Origin: Clostridiales bacterium oral taxon 876 str. F0540
GTDB taxonomy: Bacteria > Bacillota > Clostridia > Clostridiales > Clostridiaceae
Direction: 5' to 3'
DNA length: 64,000 nt
Assembly: GCA_000466585.1 (NCBI GenBank)
Contig: KE993478.1
Span: forward strand, 26,379-90,378
Shown: piece by piece, positions 1 through 7,959 of the stretch
Numbering within the stretch: position 1 is the stretch's first letter
Layout: every line of letters starts with the position of its first letter
Notes under the pieces: generated by a model
Seen by the model: only the letters and a program-made list of their open reading frames with translations
Told to the model about the DNA's origin: nothing
The model's database searches: none
Program-made: the position numbers and the translations under genes

Positions 1-2
1 TT

Positions 3-404
3 CAAAGACCTCAAAACAGCGGCAGCCAAACTATGCTTCAAAAGTTTATGGAAGGCAAAACTCTCATGAGTCCTCCAAGTGAAGATGTAGTATCGGCAAT
101 GGATGGTATTATCAAGAAGACTTCTGATTATAAAAATTATAAAAATGCCATAGGATATTCTTTTCTATTTTACGCAACAGAAATGGTTAAAAGCAAAGAA
201 ATAAATTTATTAAAAGTAAATGGAATTTATCCTAGCAAGGAGACTATAAAAAGCAAGGAATACCCTCTTTCAGCTGAGTTTTATGCCGTTACTGCAGGCA
301 GCAAAAATCCTAATGTAGAGCCATTTATAAAGTGGATATTGGGTAGGCAGGGGCAATATTTGGTTGAAAAGACGGGGTATACGCCTATTAATGATACAAA
401 GTAA
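3..404 (+). CDS. Phosphate-type ABC substrate-binding protein (PstS-like), C-terminal part
   Basis: Only the last ~133 codons lie in the window; the frame is already open at position 3 and the real start is upstream. The visible part begins with RPQNSGSQT, which resembles the anion-binding R-x-x-SGT loop of PstS-type phosphate-binding proteins, and continues with the usual C-terminal lobe (GYSFLFYA, LKVNGIYPSKETI, a final PFIKWILGRQGQYLVEKTGY helix pair). Such lipoproteins capture phosphate or a related anion outside the membrane and pass it to PstC/PstA permeases. No permease follows, so any partners would be upstream or elsewhere. The ATG at 33 is an internal Met. Confidence 0.7.
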   Translation, partial: QRPQNSGSQTMLQKFMEGKTLMSPPSEDVVSAMDGIIKKTSDYKNYKNAIGYSFLFYATEMVKSKEINLLKVNGIYPSKETIKSKEYPLSAEFYAVTAGSKNPNVEPFIKWILGRQGQYLVEKTGYTPINDTK

Positions 405-562
405 ATGCAAAAATTGAGGGTGTGTAGATAAATGAAAAAGACCATACAAAGTCTGACACTTTTTCAGAGATTACCTATAAAGACTTTATAAAGAGAGAAG
501 GTACGGTCTTAAGTAAAAGCAGTAGAGTTTTGCAAATGAGAATAAGGGCGGGGGATTGAATT
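405..562. other. Intergenic stretch with an imperfect inverted repeat
   Basis: Between the PstS-like gene and the LysE-family gene. Arms at 438-447 (AAGACCATAC) and 501-510 (GTACGGTCTT) pair at 9 of 10 positions around a 53-base loop. No T-run follows, so it is not a convincing terminator. A 19-codon ORF at 432-491 lacks a good ribosome site. I see no firm promoter. Confidence 0.3.
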
Positions 563-1171
563 TTGCTAAAGTATTTTGCTCAAGGCTTGCTATTGGGGCT
601 TTCTTATGTGGCTCCAATAGGAACCCAAAATTTATATGTAATTAATTCAGCAATTAAAAAAACAAGGCTTAAGGCACTTCAGACAGCGCTTATAACAGTT
701 GTTTTTGATGTTTCTCTGGCTGCAGCCTGCTTTTTTGGAATAGGATTTTTAATCGATAAATCTTACTTGTTAAGAAGTGCACTGCTTTTAATCGGAGGAA
801 GTATTGTTACTTACATAGGAATTAGACTAATAAAAGCTTCATCAGAGGTATCTGATAAAGTTGATGTAGACAACTCTCTCATTAAGATTGTAACTACATG
901 TTTTGTTGTTACATGGTTTAATCCTCAGGCAATAATAGACGGCTCACTACTTCTAGGAGGCTATAAAGCTTCACTGCCACAAGATATGTCCAAATATTTT
1001 ATACTAGGAGTATGCACGGCTTCTTTTGTATGGTTTACTTCGTTAGCTAGCATTATTTCAACAGTAAAACACAGCTTTAACGGTAAAGTAATAAGGATTA
1101 TTAATGTAATCTGTGGGCTTATCATAACTATTTATGGAATCAGACTTTTGTACACATTCTTCTTTGATTAA
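563..1171 (+). CDS. LysE/ArgO-family amino-acid exporter
   Basis: A 202-residue very hydrophobic protein with about six membrane segments, the normal size for the LysE/RhtB family, which exports basic amino acids or other small metabolites. Residues 18-23 (PIGTQN) match the family signature P-x-G-P-x-N after the first helix, and WFNPQAIID near residue 118 matches the second conserved W-x-N-P element. Pairing of PIGTQN with a WFNPQA loop points to the LysE/ArgO branch more than RhtB, but the substrate cannot be read from sequence. The start is TTG, chosen because a GGGCGGGGGA ribosome site lies just upstream. It appears to be a single gene. Confidence 0.82.
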   Translation: MLKYFAQGLLLGLSYVAPIGTQNLYVINSAIKKTRLKALQTALITVVFDVSLAAACFFGIGFLIDKSYLLRSALLLIGGSIVTYIGIRLIKASSEVSDKVDVDNSLIKIVTTCFVVTWFNPQAIIDGSLLLGGYKASLPQDMSKYFILGVCTASFVWFTSLASIISTVKHSFNGKVIRIINVICGLIITIYGIRLLYTFFFD

Positions 1172-1259
1172 ACTGACATATATAGAATACGGCACAGCTA
1201 TTGACGAAAATGATATGGTATATGCATTTTTCCCTTAAGGACTATATATAAAAATAAAC

Positions 1260-1303
1260 GGGCTGCCTTAAAACAACTGAATTTAGCGTGTTATTTGAAC
1301 ACG
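1260..1303. repeat. Copy 1 of a dispersed GGGCTGYCTTAAAACA palindromic repeat
   Basis: The sequence begins GGGCTGCCTTAAAACAA and runs through a TTTAGCGTGTT core to a small CGTGTT/AACACG hairpin. It aligns with stretches at 4111-4153, 19087-19137 and 28518-28570. A possible distant inverted end (TTAGGACAGCTC) lies at 1407-1418. It sits in the gap between the exporter and the convergent chemoreceptor gene, where a terminator would be expected, but this copy lacks a complete stem. Confidence 0.45.
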
Positions 1304-1444
1304 TAAAAAAATCTGAGCAAACAGCAATAAAACTTAAATTATTAGTCTTATGTGCGTTGCGAAAGTTTTCTGGAATTCAAATAAGATGCGATAGTCTTAA
1401 GCTGCTATTAGGACAGCTCTTTCATTTTGCGTTATATACGCTAT

Positions 1445-3457
1445 CTACACTTCAAACCTTTCAATAATTCCTTCCAGTTTATCGGTTATGTTCTTAAGCT
1501 CTCTTGCAGCATTAGACACGGTCTCCATCTTACTGGATTGCTCTAATATAGCTGCTGATACTTCTTCAACTGAAGCAGCAGATTCTTCGGCAACCGCCGA
1601 TACTTCTTGAATGCTGCTTATAACTGAAGTTTTATCTTCTTCGATACACTTTATATTTGTATTAAGATTGTCTATATTCTTTATTGTGGTTTCAAATGAG
1701 TTGTTTATAAGTTCAAAATTATTCATAGCATCCATTGTTGCTTCGCTGGCTTCTTGCATCAGGTTTTTTTCTTTGTCCATGTTGACTTTGGCAACATTTA
1801 TTTCATGAGTAATTTCAGTTATAATTCCCTCAATCTGCTTAGTGGAATTAGAGGTTTGCTCTGAAAGTTTCCTTATTTCTTCTGCTACTACCGCAAAACC
1901 TTTCCCTGATTCTCCTGCTCTTGCAGCCTCTATGGCAGCGTTTAAAGCGAGAAGATTAGTTTGCTCGGATATAGCTTGTATTGAAGTTATAATTGCACTT
2001 ACGGAGCCAGATTTATTTGATAGTGAATCTATATTGTTAATTACCTTTTCCAGGGCTTCATAATTAGCTGTAATTTTATTCACCAGTTCAGAGGATAGAT
2101 TTACACCTTCATTACTTATAAGTTGAGACTCCTGTGAAAGCTTGTTTACTACATCTGCATTTTTGGAAGATATACTTATTTTCTCAGCAAGACTTAATAA
2201 TTTTTCAGAGCCAAGCTCTGTATTTTTTGCCTGCTCTGAGGAACCTACAGCAAGCTGGTCCATTGTAGCTGAAATAGCCTGAACGCTTTCCAGAGTTTCG
2301 TCTGCTGAAGCCGATATTTGTTCAGAATGATTTAAAAGAACTTTTGAATTTTCTTGAAGTACTCCGACAGTTTCTCTTAATTCTTTTCTTAAGGCTATTA
2401 AGGCTCTTGCCATACTGCCAGTTTCATCCTTGTATTTCAATATTTTTTCGAATTCATCTTCCTTATTAAGTTTTAAATCTAATTTTGTTGTACGATTTAT
2501 TAAATTTGTTACTAATGAAATAGGTTTAGATATTTTATTAGCAAAATATAAAGCAACCAGTGCAGATAATGCTAAAAATACAACAAATACGATAACAAAG
2601 CTAAAAACCAGATTGTTTAGAGGTTTTAAGATTTCGGTTTTTGGAACTGCAAGTCCCATTATCCATTTTGAAGAAGGAATCGATGTGGTCACAAAGTACT
2701 TGTCTATTCCATCATAATCCTTCAAGGTTTTAACGTTTGTTGCAGAAGAATTATTTTCTACTAAAGAATTTAAGCTTCCGTCTAAAACATTTTTAATGAC
2801 CTTTAACCCGTCTTGAGAAGGTTGGAAATTCTTGTTAGGGTGAACAACGAATTCATTGCTGCTATCTAAAAGAAAGCCATAGCTGTTACTAATAGGCCGT
2901 GCCTTTTGAACTACTGCGGAAATATTATCTATATTAATATCAGCTGCCACAACCCCTATAATATTACCGCCATTTTTTACAGCTTTAGCTATTGTAATAA
3001 TAATTTTCTTTGTTTCGGAATCTACATAGGGATTTGAGTAGATTACATTGCTTGAATTAACAGCTTCCTTATACCAGTCTCTTTGAGTGCAATCATATGT
3101 AGTATCCGGCACCCAACCACTTGCATCTATGTAGTGTTTGTTTTGAAAACCAAAGTAGATATCCATAATATCAGGAAATGACTTGGTTTTGGTTTGAAGA
3201 AATTTTAAAAGCACTGCATCATCGTAGTTGTTATTAAATTCAATACTTCCTGCAGTTTCGCTAATAAAATTTTCTTGAACTGACATCCATTTGTCAACTG
3301 ACTCTGCATATTTTTCAGAGGTTGTTTTAAGTCCTTCTAAGGATTGAGACATAGTAGTTTTATAGGACTCATAATAGCCTATTGCTGACGAAAATGACAG
3401 ACTGAAAAAACAGACTATTAAAGCTAATAAAATAATTTTTGTTCTAATTGTTTTCAT
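1445..3457 (-). CDS. Methyl-accepting chemotaxis protein (dCache-HAMP-MCP)
   Basis: A 670-residue transmembrane chemoreceptor. An N-terminal membrane segment (about 7-27) is followed by an extracellular sensing region of about 250 residues of the double-Cache type, containing DWYKEAV and the YVDSETKKIIITIAKAV stretch typical of dCache. Then come a second membrane helix (about 283-305), a HAMP linker, and a long cytoplasmic coiled coil. The invariant signalling tip lies near residues 500-535 (EQTNLLALNAAIEAARAGE and the GFAVVAEEIRKL stretch), which contacts CheA and CheW. No C-terminal CheR-docking pentapeptide is visible. The start has an AAGGAGGAC site eight bases upstream. It is a lone gene; the ligand cannot be predicted, though dCache receptors often bind amino acids. 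Confidence 0.95.
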   Translation of the reverse strand: MKTIRTKIILLALIVCFFSLSFSSAIGYYESYKTTMSQSLEGLKTTSEKYAESVDKWMSVQENFISETAGSIEFNNNYDDAVLLKFLQTKTKSFPDIMDIYFGFQNKHYIDASGWVPDTTYDCTQRDWYKEAVNSSNVIYSNPYVDSETKKIIITIAKAVKNGGNIIGVVAADINIDNISAVVQKARPISNSYGFLLDSSNEFVVHPNKNFQPSQDGLKVIKNVLDGSLNSLVENNSSATNVKTLKDYDGIDKYFVTTSIPSSKWIMGLAVPKTEILKPLNNLVFSFVIVFVVFLALSALVALYFANKISKPISLVTNLINRTTKLDLKLNKEDEFEKILKYKDETGSMARALIALRKELRETVGVLQENSKVLLNHSEQISASADETLESVQAISATMDQLAVGSSEQAKNTELGSEKLLSLAEKISISSKNADVVNKLSQESQLISNEGVNLSSELVNKITANYEALEKVINNIDSLSNKSGSVSAIITSIQAISEQTNLLALNAAIEAARAGESGKGFAVVAEEIRKLSEQTSNSTKQIEGIITEITHEINVAKVNMDKEKNLMQEASEATMDAMNNFELINNSFETTIKNIDNLNTNIKCIEEDKTSVISSIQEVSAVAEESAASVEEVSAAILEQSSKMETVSNAARELKNITDKLEGIIERFEV

Positions 3458-3652
3458 TGAATAGTCCTCCTTATTGATGTCGTATAGTTACAGTTAGTAA
3501 AACATAGTACAAAATATAATTTATCATCTTAGCATATTGAAGTAAAGATGAAAGAGTACATAGAAAAAATTGCCAATCTATAACCTCATTTAAGCGGGTA
3601 TACTATATTTGAAATTTTTATATTAAATAAAAGACTCGGGAAGTGATTTGTT

Positions 3653-4090
3653 ATGAAAAAGCTTTCGGTAATCGGTTTTATTATGGGAATGGTATACTTT
3701 ACTATGGAGGGATTTTGGAGAGGATGGACTAATATCTCAATGCTTTTTGTAGGAGGCTTATGTGGGGCTCTTATAGGACTTTTAGATGAATTTCCAAAGA
3801 GGTATAATCTTAAAGTATGGCAGCAGTGTATATTAGGAACTTTAATAATTATTTCAATTGAATTCATTTCAGGAGTCATTTTAAATCTATGGCTTAAGCT
3901 TAACATATGGGATTATTCTAAAAGATGGGGTAATTTTAAAGGACAGATATGTTTAACCTATAGCTTCCTATGGTTCTTGCTTACTCCATTAGCTATATGG
4001 TTTGATGATTGGTTGAGATGGAAGTTTTATGGTGAAGAAAAGCCTTATGATATTAAGAGGATTTACAGAGAGTTAGTTACATTTAAATAA
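3653..4090 (+). CDS. CmpB-family membrane protein (putative ABC-transporter type IV family)
   Basis: A 145-residue protein with about four membrane helices. The motif IWDYSKRWGNFKGQICL (near residues 88-104) followed by SFLWFLLTP is the hallmark of the family named ABC_trans_CmpB, whose members are common in Clostridia. Despite the family name, no transport role is established that I know of, and there is no ATPase or substrate-binding protein next to it. The ribosome site is weak (GGAAGTGA, with a long spacing). A 106-residue reading frame on the other strand over the same bases is a shadow. Confidence 0.7.
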   Translation: MKKLSVIGFIMGMVYFTMEGFWRGWTNISMLFVGGLCGALIGLLDEFPKRYNLKVWQQCILGTLIIISIEFISGVILNLWLKLNIWDYSKRWGNFKGQICLTYSFLWFLLTPLAIWFDDWLRWKFYGEEKPYDIKRIYRELVTFK

Positions 4091-4110
4091 TCAAATATAA
4101 AAACTTAAAA

Positions 4111-4200
4111 GAGGTTGTTCTAAAACAGTTAAAGCTTATCAAATGTTATTTGAACTTTTTCAATTACTTCTACTCAAATAACATTTGATAATTGTAGCTT
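4111..4200. repeat. Palindromic repeat copy 2 with an 18-bp perfect hairpin
   Basis: It starts GAGGTTGTTCTAAAACAG, similar to the repeats at 1260 and 19087. It contains a perfect 18-bp inverted repeat: TTATCAAATGTTATTTGA at 4136-4153 and its complement at 4174-4191, with a 20-base loop. It follows the CmpB-family gene, so it could act as a factor-dependent terminator or an mRNA end protector. There is no T-run. Confidence 0.55.
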
Positions 4201-4270
4201 AATAAATGTACCATCTTAGTCAGCTTTGAAAAAATATTTTATAGGAAGGTAAATTATTTATATATACGTA

Positions 4271-4299
4271 TTGTAGTTTTTAAAACTACATGATATAAT
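4271..4299 (+). promoter_or_regulatory. Sigma-A promoter of the hemolysin III gene with a palindromic operator in its spacer
   Basis: TTGTAG (4271-4276), a 17-base spacer, then TATAAT (4294-4299). A 19-base odd palindrome, TGTAGTTTTTAAAACTACA (4272-4290), fills most of the spacer and overlaps the -35 box. A dimeric repressor bound there would block RNA polymerase. No regulator gene is adjacent. The promoter match is seen directly; the operator role is inference. Confidence 0.6.
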
Positions 4300-4363
4300 A
4301 TTAATATAGTTAAGTGGGATGTATAGTACATATTTTTAATAATTTTGAAGGAAGGAAATAATT

Positions 4364-5005
4364 ATGGAAGAGAACTTTTATACTAAGGGAGAAGAAATAG
4401 CAAATGCAGTAACTCATGGTGTAGGAGCTTTGCTTTCTATAGCAGCCTTAGTTATTCTTGTTGTATTTGCAGCACTTAAAGGAACTGCTTGGCATGTTGT
4501 AAGCTTTGCGGTTTTTGGTGCCACTTTAGTTATTTTATATACAGAGTCAACTTTATATCACAGCATCACAAATAAAAAGGTTAAGAGACTGTTTAGAAAA
4601 TTTGATCATATGTCAATCTATATACTTATTGCAGGTACTTATACGCCATTTTGCCTAACTGCCCTTAGAGGGAAGCTAGGATGGATAATATTTGGCGTAA
4701 TATGGGTAAGTGCAGCAGCGGGAATTACCTTAAAAGCATTCTTTACAGGGAAGAAGGATACTCTTTCCACACTGTTATATATAGTAATGGGATGGCTCAT
4801 TGTGTTATCGCTTAGAAGATTATATTTAGTTATGCCTTTTAGCGGTATAGTATTTTTAGTTCTAGGTGGAGTATTATATACAGTTGGTGCTTTTATATAT
4901 TCAAAAGATAACTGGCCCTTCAATCATGGGGTCTGGCATTTATTTGTTATAGGCGGAAGTGTATGCCACTTTTTCTCAGTTATGAGTCTTCTTAGTTTAA
5001 GATAG
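4364..5005 (+). CDS. Hemolysin III family membrane protein (PAQR/TrhA type)
   Basis: A 213-residue protein with seven predicted membrane helices. It has the family features GEEIANAVTHGVGA near the N-terminus, STLYHS (near residue 65), FDHMSIYILIAGTYTP (near 83-98) and HGVWHLFVIGGSVCHF near the end. The histidines in these motifs form the presumed metal site of the PAQR/HlyIII superfamily. Members act in membrane-lipid homeostasis in bacteria; true haemolytic activity is doubtful. The start follows GAAGGAAGGAAATAATT. It is a single gene with its own promoter (palindrome in the spacer) and a strong terminator. Confidence 0.92.
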   Translation: MEENFYTKGEEIANAVTHGVGALLSIAALVILVVFAALKGTAWHVVSFAVFGATLVILYTESTLYHSITNKKVKRLFRKFDHMSIYILIAGTYTPFCLTALRGKLGWIIFGVIWVSAAAGITLKAFFTGKKDTLSTLLYIVMGWLIVLSLRRLYLVMPFSGIVFLVLGGVLYTVGAFIYSKDNWPFNHGVWHLFVIGGSVCHFFSVMSLLSLR

Positions 5006-5012
5006 TAATTTT

Positions 5013-5050
5013 AGCGGCTTTAACCCAAAGGGTAAAGCCGCTGTTTTTTA
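5013..5050 (+). terminator. Rho-independent terminator after the hemolysin III gene
   Basis: Stem AGCGGCTTTAACCC / GGGTAAAGCCGCT (one bulge) with a three-base loop, followed by GTTTTTT. Confidence 0.9.
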
Positions 5051-5112
5051 TAGTAAATATAATGCACTAAATCTTTCTTTAAAGAATAGTATGTACCGAA
5101 AATAATATGTAA

Positions 5113-5267
5113 AGGAGGTAAAAGTCCTAAATGGACTTTTACGAGCAATCAGCGAGCGGAGCGAGGTTAATGGCCTAAATGGACATTAACGGGCTGTCTA
5201 GCCGGTGGAAACTGGCGAGAACAGACGGCCCAGTGATTGATTGCTCAGTGTTTCCGACAAAAGGAGG
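5113..5267 (+). repeat. SD-flanked structured element, locus A (two units, one nested)
   Basis: It begins at AGGAGG (5113-5118) and ends at AGGAGG (5262-5267), the latter serving as ribosome site for the gene at 5275. Outer unit: hairpin P1 GTAAAAGTCC-TAAAT-GGACTTTTAC (5118-5142), then stem P2 GAGCAATC (5143-5150) with GATTGCTC (5239-5246), then CAGTGTTTCCGAC-AAA. Inside P2 lies a second unit: P1' GTTAATGGCC-TAAAT-GGACATTAAC (5166-5190) and P2' GGGCTGTCT/AGACGGCCC (5191-5231), ending in CAGTG. P2' encloses a GCCGGT-GGAA-ACTGGC hairpin. Sequence upstream of the first AGGAGG and downstream of the last differs from the other copies, so AGGAGG marks the boundaries. Confidence 0.8.
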
Positions 5268-5274
5268 AATTTAT

Positions 5275-5514
5275 GTGCCTTACTATGTAAGAAGTTACTA
5301 CAGCAATACTCAGCCAAATTATCTGCCAGGCTATCAGCAGGGCTACCAACCTAATAATTTTAATAATCTTGTTAACAATGTAGGAATACCCGCACTTTTG
5401 GGTCTTGGACTAGGACCAATGTGGGGCATAGCAGCTTTATTAGCCAGAGGTGGACAAACTACTAATATTATCAATATTAATGCCAGACGAAATAATAACG
5501 GCATGTATTATTAG
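5275..5514 (+). CDS. Small Tyr/Asn/Gly-rich protein of unknown function
   Basis: A 79-residue product from a GTG start seven bases after AGGAGG. The in-frame ATG at 5179 lies inside the structured repeat and is not a likely start. The N-terminal half is rich in Tyr, Gln and Asn (PYYVRSYYSNTQPNY, GYQQGYQ); then comes a hydrophobic stretch with GIPALLGLGLGPMWGIAAL, and the tail is Asn-rich. Composition resembles small coat- or surface-type proteins of spore formers, but I do not recognise a family. The gene stands alone between a strong upstream terminator and a strong downstream one, and its only ribosome site is the one supplied by the repeat. Confidence 0.55.
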   Translation: MPYYVRSYYSNTQPNYLPGYQQGYQPNNFNNLVNNVGIPALLGLGLGPMWGIAALLARGGQTTNIININARRNNNGMYY

Positions 5515-5531
5515 GGGACAAACTATTACTT

Positions 5532-5579
5532 GACTGCTTTAGAATAGAAACTGATTTCTATTCTAAAGCAGTCTTTTTT
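5532..5579 (+). terminator. Strong rho-independent terminator
   Basis: A 19-bp perfect stem (GACTGCTTTAGAATAGAAA and its complement) with a CTGA loop, then TTTTTT. Confidence 0.93.
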
Positions 5580-5648
5580 ATGATTTTATAATAGAAAAAA
5601 AGTAAATTATTATGTTAATATTATTATAAAAAACTAGGTGGTGAACAA

Positions 5649-6422
5649 ATGATTGCAATACTTTCTCCAGCAAAAACTTTGAATTTTAATAGAGAGTATA
5701 AAGTGGAAAAATATACAGAACCTTTATTTAAAAATGAAGCTTTTGAATTAATAAAAGAACTTAGAAAATACTCACCTGAAGAGTTATCAGGATTAATGAA
5801 AATAAACCAGGAGCTTTCTGAATTAAATTTTTTCAGAAACATGGAATTTAATACAGAACATAATATTTCTAATGCAAAGCAGGCGGCATTAACCTTTCAT
5901 GGCGCTGTTTACCAAGGCCTAAAAGCTGAGGAATTTAATGAGGAGCAATTAGATTATGCACAAGAGCATTTACGAATCCTGTCAGGACTTTATGGTGTAT
6001 TAAGACCTTTTGATATAATACAAGCTTACAGACTTGAAATGGGCATAAAACTTAAAAATCCTAAGGGCAAGGATTTATATGATTTTTGGAGAGATAGGAT
6101 AACTAATTACTTTAATAAAGAGATGCTTAATCAAAAGAACAAAACCATTATTAATTTGGCATCAAACGAATACTTTTCGTCGATAGATACTAAAAAGTTT
6201 AATGGCAATATTATTACGCCAGTTTTTAAAGAGTACAAGCAAGGAAAATATAAAATTATAGCAATCTACGCTAAAAGAGCAAGGGGATTAATGGCAAAGT
6301 ATATAATTGAGAATAAAATTGATAGCGTTGAAGGGCTAAAGGACTTTGAGGAAGAAGGATATGTATTTGAGGAAGGAATGTCTAGCGATAGAGAGCTGAT
6401 GTTTACACGAAATAGTTTTTAA
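5649..6422 (+). CDS. yaaA: Peroxide stress protein YaaA (UPF0246/DUF328)
   Basis: A 257-residue protein, the usual family length. Family landmarks are all present: ILSPAKTLNF at the N-terminus, ALTFHGAVYQGLKAEEF (near residue 75), LRILSGLYGVLRPFD (near 107), the YDFWRDRIT segment, and LMAKYII plus GYVFEEGMSS near the end. In E. coli YaaA lowers free intracellular iron under peroxide stress and limits Fenton damage to DNA; its fold contains a DNA-binding helix-hairpin-helix-like motif. The start ATG follows AGGTGGTGAAC. It is a single gene. Confidence 0.93.
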   Translation: MIAILSPAKTLNFNREYKVEKYTEPLFKNEAFELIKELRKYSPEELSGLMKINQELSELNFFRNMEFNTEHNISNAKQAALTFHGAVYQGLKAEEFNEEQLDYAQEHLRILSGLYGVLRPFDIIQAYRLEMGIKLKNPKGKDLYDFWRDRITNYFNKEMLNQKNKTIINLASNEYFSSIDTKKFNGNIITPVFKEYKQGKYKIIAIYAKRARGLMAKYIIENKIDSVEGLKDFEEEGYVFEEGMSSDRELMFTRNSF

Positions 6423-6658
6423 CATCAATAGGTTATTATGATCTTTAATGCTGAGCTTAGAAAAGAAAAGTAATTTAAGACTGATATTTTTGTAATAATA
6501 GATAAAATTTTACTATTACTGCACTTTGATGTGAATAAACTTTCAATAAAAAGAAAAAATATATTTCATAGGCTGATTTTGTCTTGTATTACATTTAACG
6601 CAAGTGTATATAGATTCAAATATTTTATCTATAGAGACTTGTGGGAGGAGCGGGCGCT

Positions 6659-7906
6659 ATGAAATATATTTCTATATCAATATTTATGTTGATACAATTA
6701 TATGTTCTTTTTCTAACCTACTACTATAATGCTATTTCTATTTTTGGATTAAAAAAGGTAATAGAAGAAGAAGATAAACTTCCGGAAAAGAGTTTTGCTA
6801 TAGCTATTGCAGCTCATAATGAAGAAAAGGTAATAGGTCAAATCTTGGATAACCTAAAGGAACTGGATTATCCTAAGGAACTTTATGATGTGTTTGTAAT
6901 TTGCGATAATTGTGAGGACGATACCGCTAAGATAGTTAAGGAAAAGAAAGTAACCGCCCTTGAAAGGTTCGATAGTGAAAAAAGGGGTAAAGGGTATGCT
7001 TTAAAGTGGTTCTTTGACTTGATGTTTAAAATGGAAAGGCAGTACGATGCAGTTGTTATCTTTGATGCAGATAATCTTGTAACAAAGAACTTTCTTACAA
7101 AGATGAATAACAATCTTCTTTTAGGTAAAGAAGTAATTCAAGGTTACTTAGACAGCAAAAATCCAGATGATTCATGGGTAACTATCTCCTATGCTTTAGC
7201 ATACTGGATTACAAATAGAAACTTCCAGCTTGCAAGAAAAAGACTTAAGTTAAATGCAGCATTGGGAGGAACAGGGTTTTGCCTATCAACAAGAGTTCTT
7301 AAAGAATTTGGTTGGAATGCTATGAGTTTAACTGAAGATTTAGAGTTTACTATGATATGTACTTTAAATGATATTCCTGTTGTATGGGAACACACTGCCA
7401 AAATTTATGATGAAAAACCTGTAACTATGAAGGCGTCCTTGAGACAAAGAATAAGATGGCTTCAAGGTCATTGGGACTGCTGCTTTAGGTATTCTGGCCC
7501 GTTGTTAAGAAGAGCGTTCAGCAAGGGGAAGTTTGCCTGCTTCGATGCTTTTGTTTATCTGATACAACCATCTAAAATGATTTTAGATGCATTTTCATTT
7601 ACCATGCTTATGGCTAAGCTTGTTTTTCCAAGTGTACCAATATTAAAAATTGTATTCCCTCTTTGGTTCTGGGTTATGGCTTTATTCTTCAGATACGCTG
7701 TGCCTGTGGCTGCACTATTACTAGAAGGAGTTTCTTTAAAGAGAATGATGGCTATAGTTATTTATCCTATTTATGGAGTAACATGGATACCTGTAAGCGT
7801 TATAGGATTATTTAAAAAGAATAAAAAAGAGTGGAACCACACATTACACGATAGGGTATTAGAAGAAGAACATTTAGAAGCTGTCATTACTAAAAAGCGA
7901 ATATAA
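6659..7906 (+). CDS. Processive family 2 glycosyltransferase, membrane-bound
   Basis: 415 residues from ATG 6659, chosen because GGGAGGAG lies eight bases upstream; a GTG at 6641 would put that site inside the gene. An N-terminal membrane helix is followed by a GT-A catalytic domain with AIAAHNEEKVI, the nucleotide-sugar DxD motif (FDADNLV), the acceptor TED (LTEDLEF) and QRIRWLQGHW, the Q-x-x-R-W signature of processive enzymes such as cellulose, hyaluronan and poly-GlcNAc synthases. C-terminal membrane helices presumably form the exit channel. The polymer is unknown: no BcsB- or IcaB-type partner is adjacent. It is convergent with the PIG-V-like gene across a shared terminator. Confidence 0.88.
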   Translation: MKYISISIFMLIQLYVLFLTYYYNAISIFGLKKVIEEEDKLPEKSFAIAIAAHNEEKVIGQILDNLKELDYPKELYDVFVICDNCEDDTAKIVKEKKVTALERFDSEKRGKGYALKWFFDLMFKMERQYDAVVIFDADNLVTKNFLTKMNNNLLLGKEVIQGYLDSKNPDDSWVTISYALAYWITNRNFQLARKRLKLNAALGGTGFCLSTRVLKEFGWNAMSLTEDLEFTMICTLNDIPVVWEHTAKIYDEKPVTMKASLRQRIRWLQGHWDCCFRYSGPLLRRAFSKGKFACFDAFVYLIQPSKMILDAFSFTMLMAKLVFPSVPILKIVFPLWFWVMALFFRYAVPVAALLLEGVSLKRMMAIVIYPIYGVTWIPVSVIGLFKKNKKEWNHTLHDRVLEEEHLEAVITKKRI

Positions 7907-7912
7907 AAAAGC

Positions 7913-7954
7913 CATCGCGATATCTAGATAAGAAGATATCGCGATGTTTTTTTT
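7913..7954. terminator. Bidirectional terminator
   Basis: A 12-bp perfect stem, CATCGCGATATC (7913-7924) with GATATCGCGATG (7935-7946), followed by eight T on the + strand; an A-run on the other side would serve the convergent gene at 7960. Confidence 0.9.
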
Positions 7955-7959
7955 AAAGC

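Noticed and set aside
432..491. 19-codon leader peptide before the LysE-family gene
   Set aside because: No ribosome site and no attenuator structure with a T-run.
3586..3906. Minus-strand ORF opposite the CmpB-family gene
   Set aside because: No ribosome site, overlaps a protein with recognisable family motifs; a shadow frame.
5113..5267. c-di-GMP, guanidine or other known riboswitch
   Set aside because: The conserved core motifs I know for these classes (GEMM, ykkC, mini-ykkC, THF, preQ1, SAM) do not appear; only hairpins with a TARRT loop and CAGTG tail.
5113..5267. Group I or II intron or IStron
   Set aside because: Far too short and lacks catalytic core motifs or an ORF.
5179..5274. 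ATG start at 5179 for the small Tyr/Asn-rich protein
   Set aside because: It lies inside the structured repeat without its own ribosome site; GTG 5275 follows a perfect AGGAGG.
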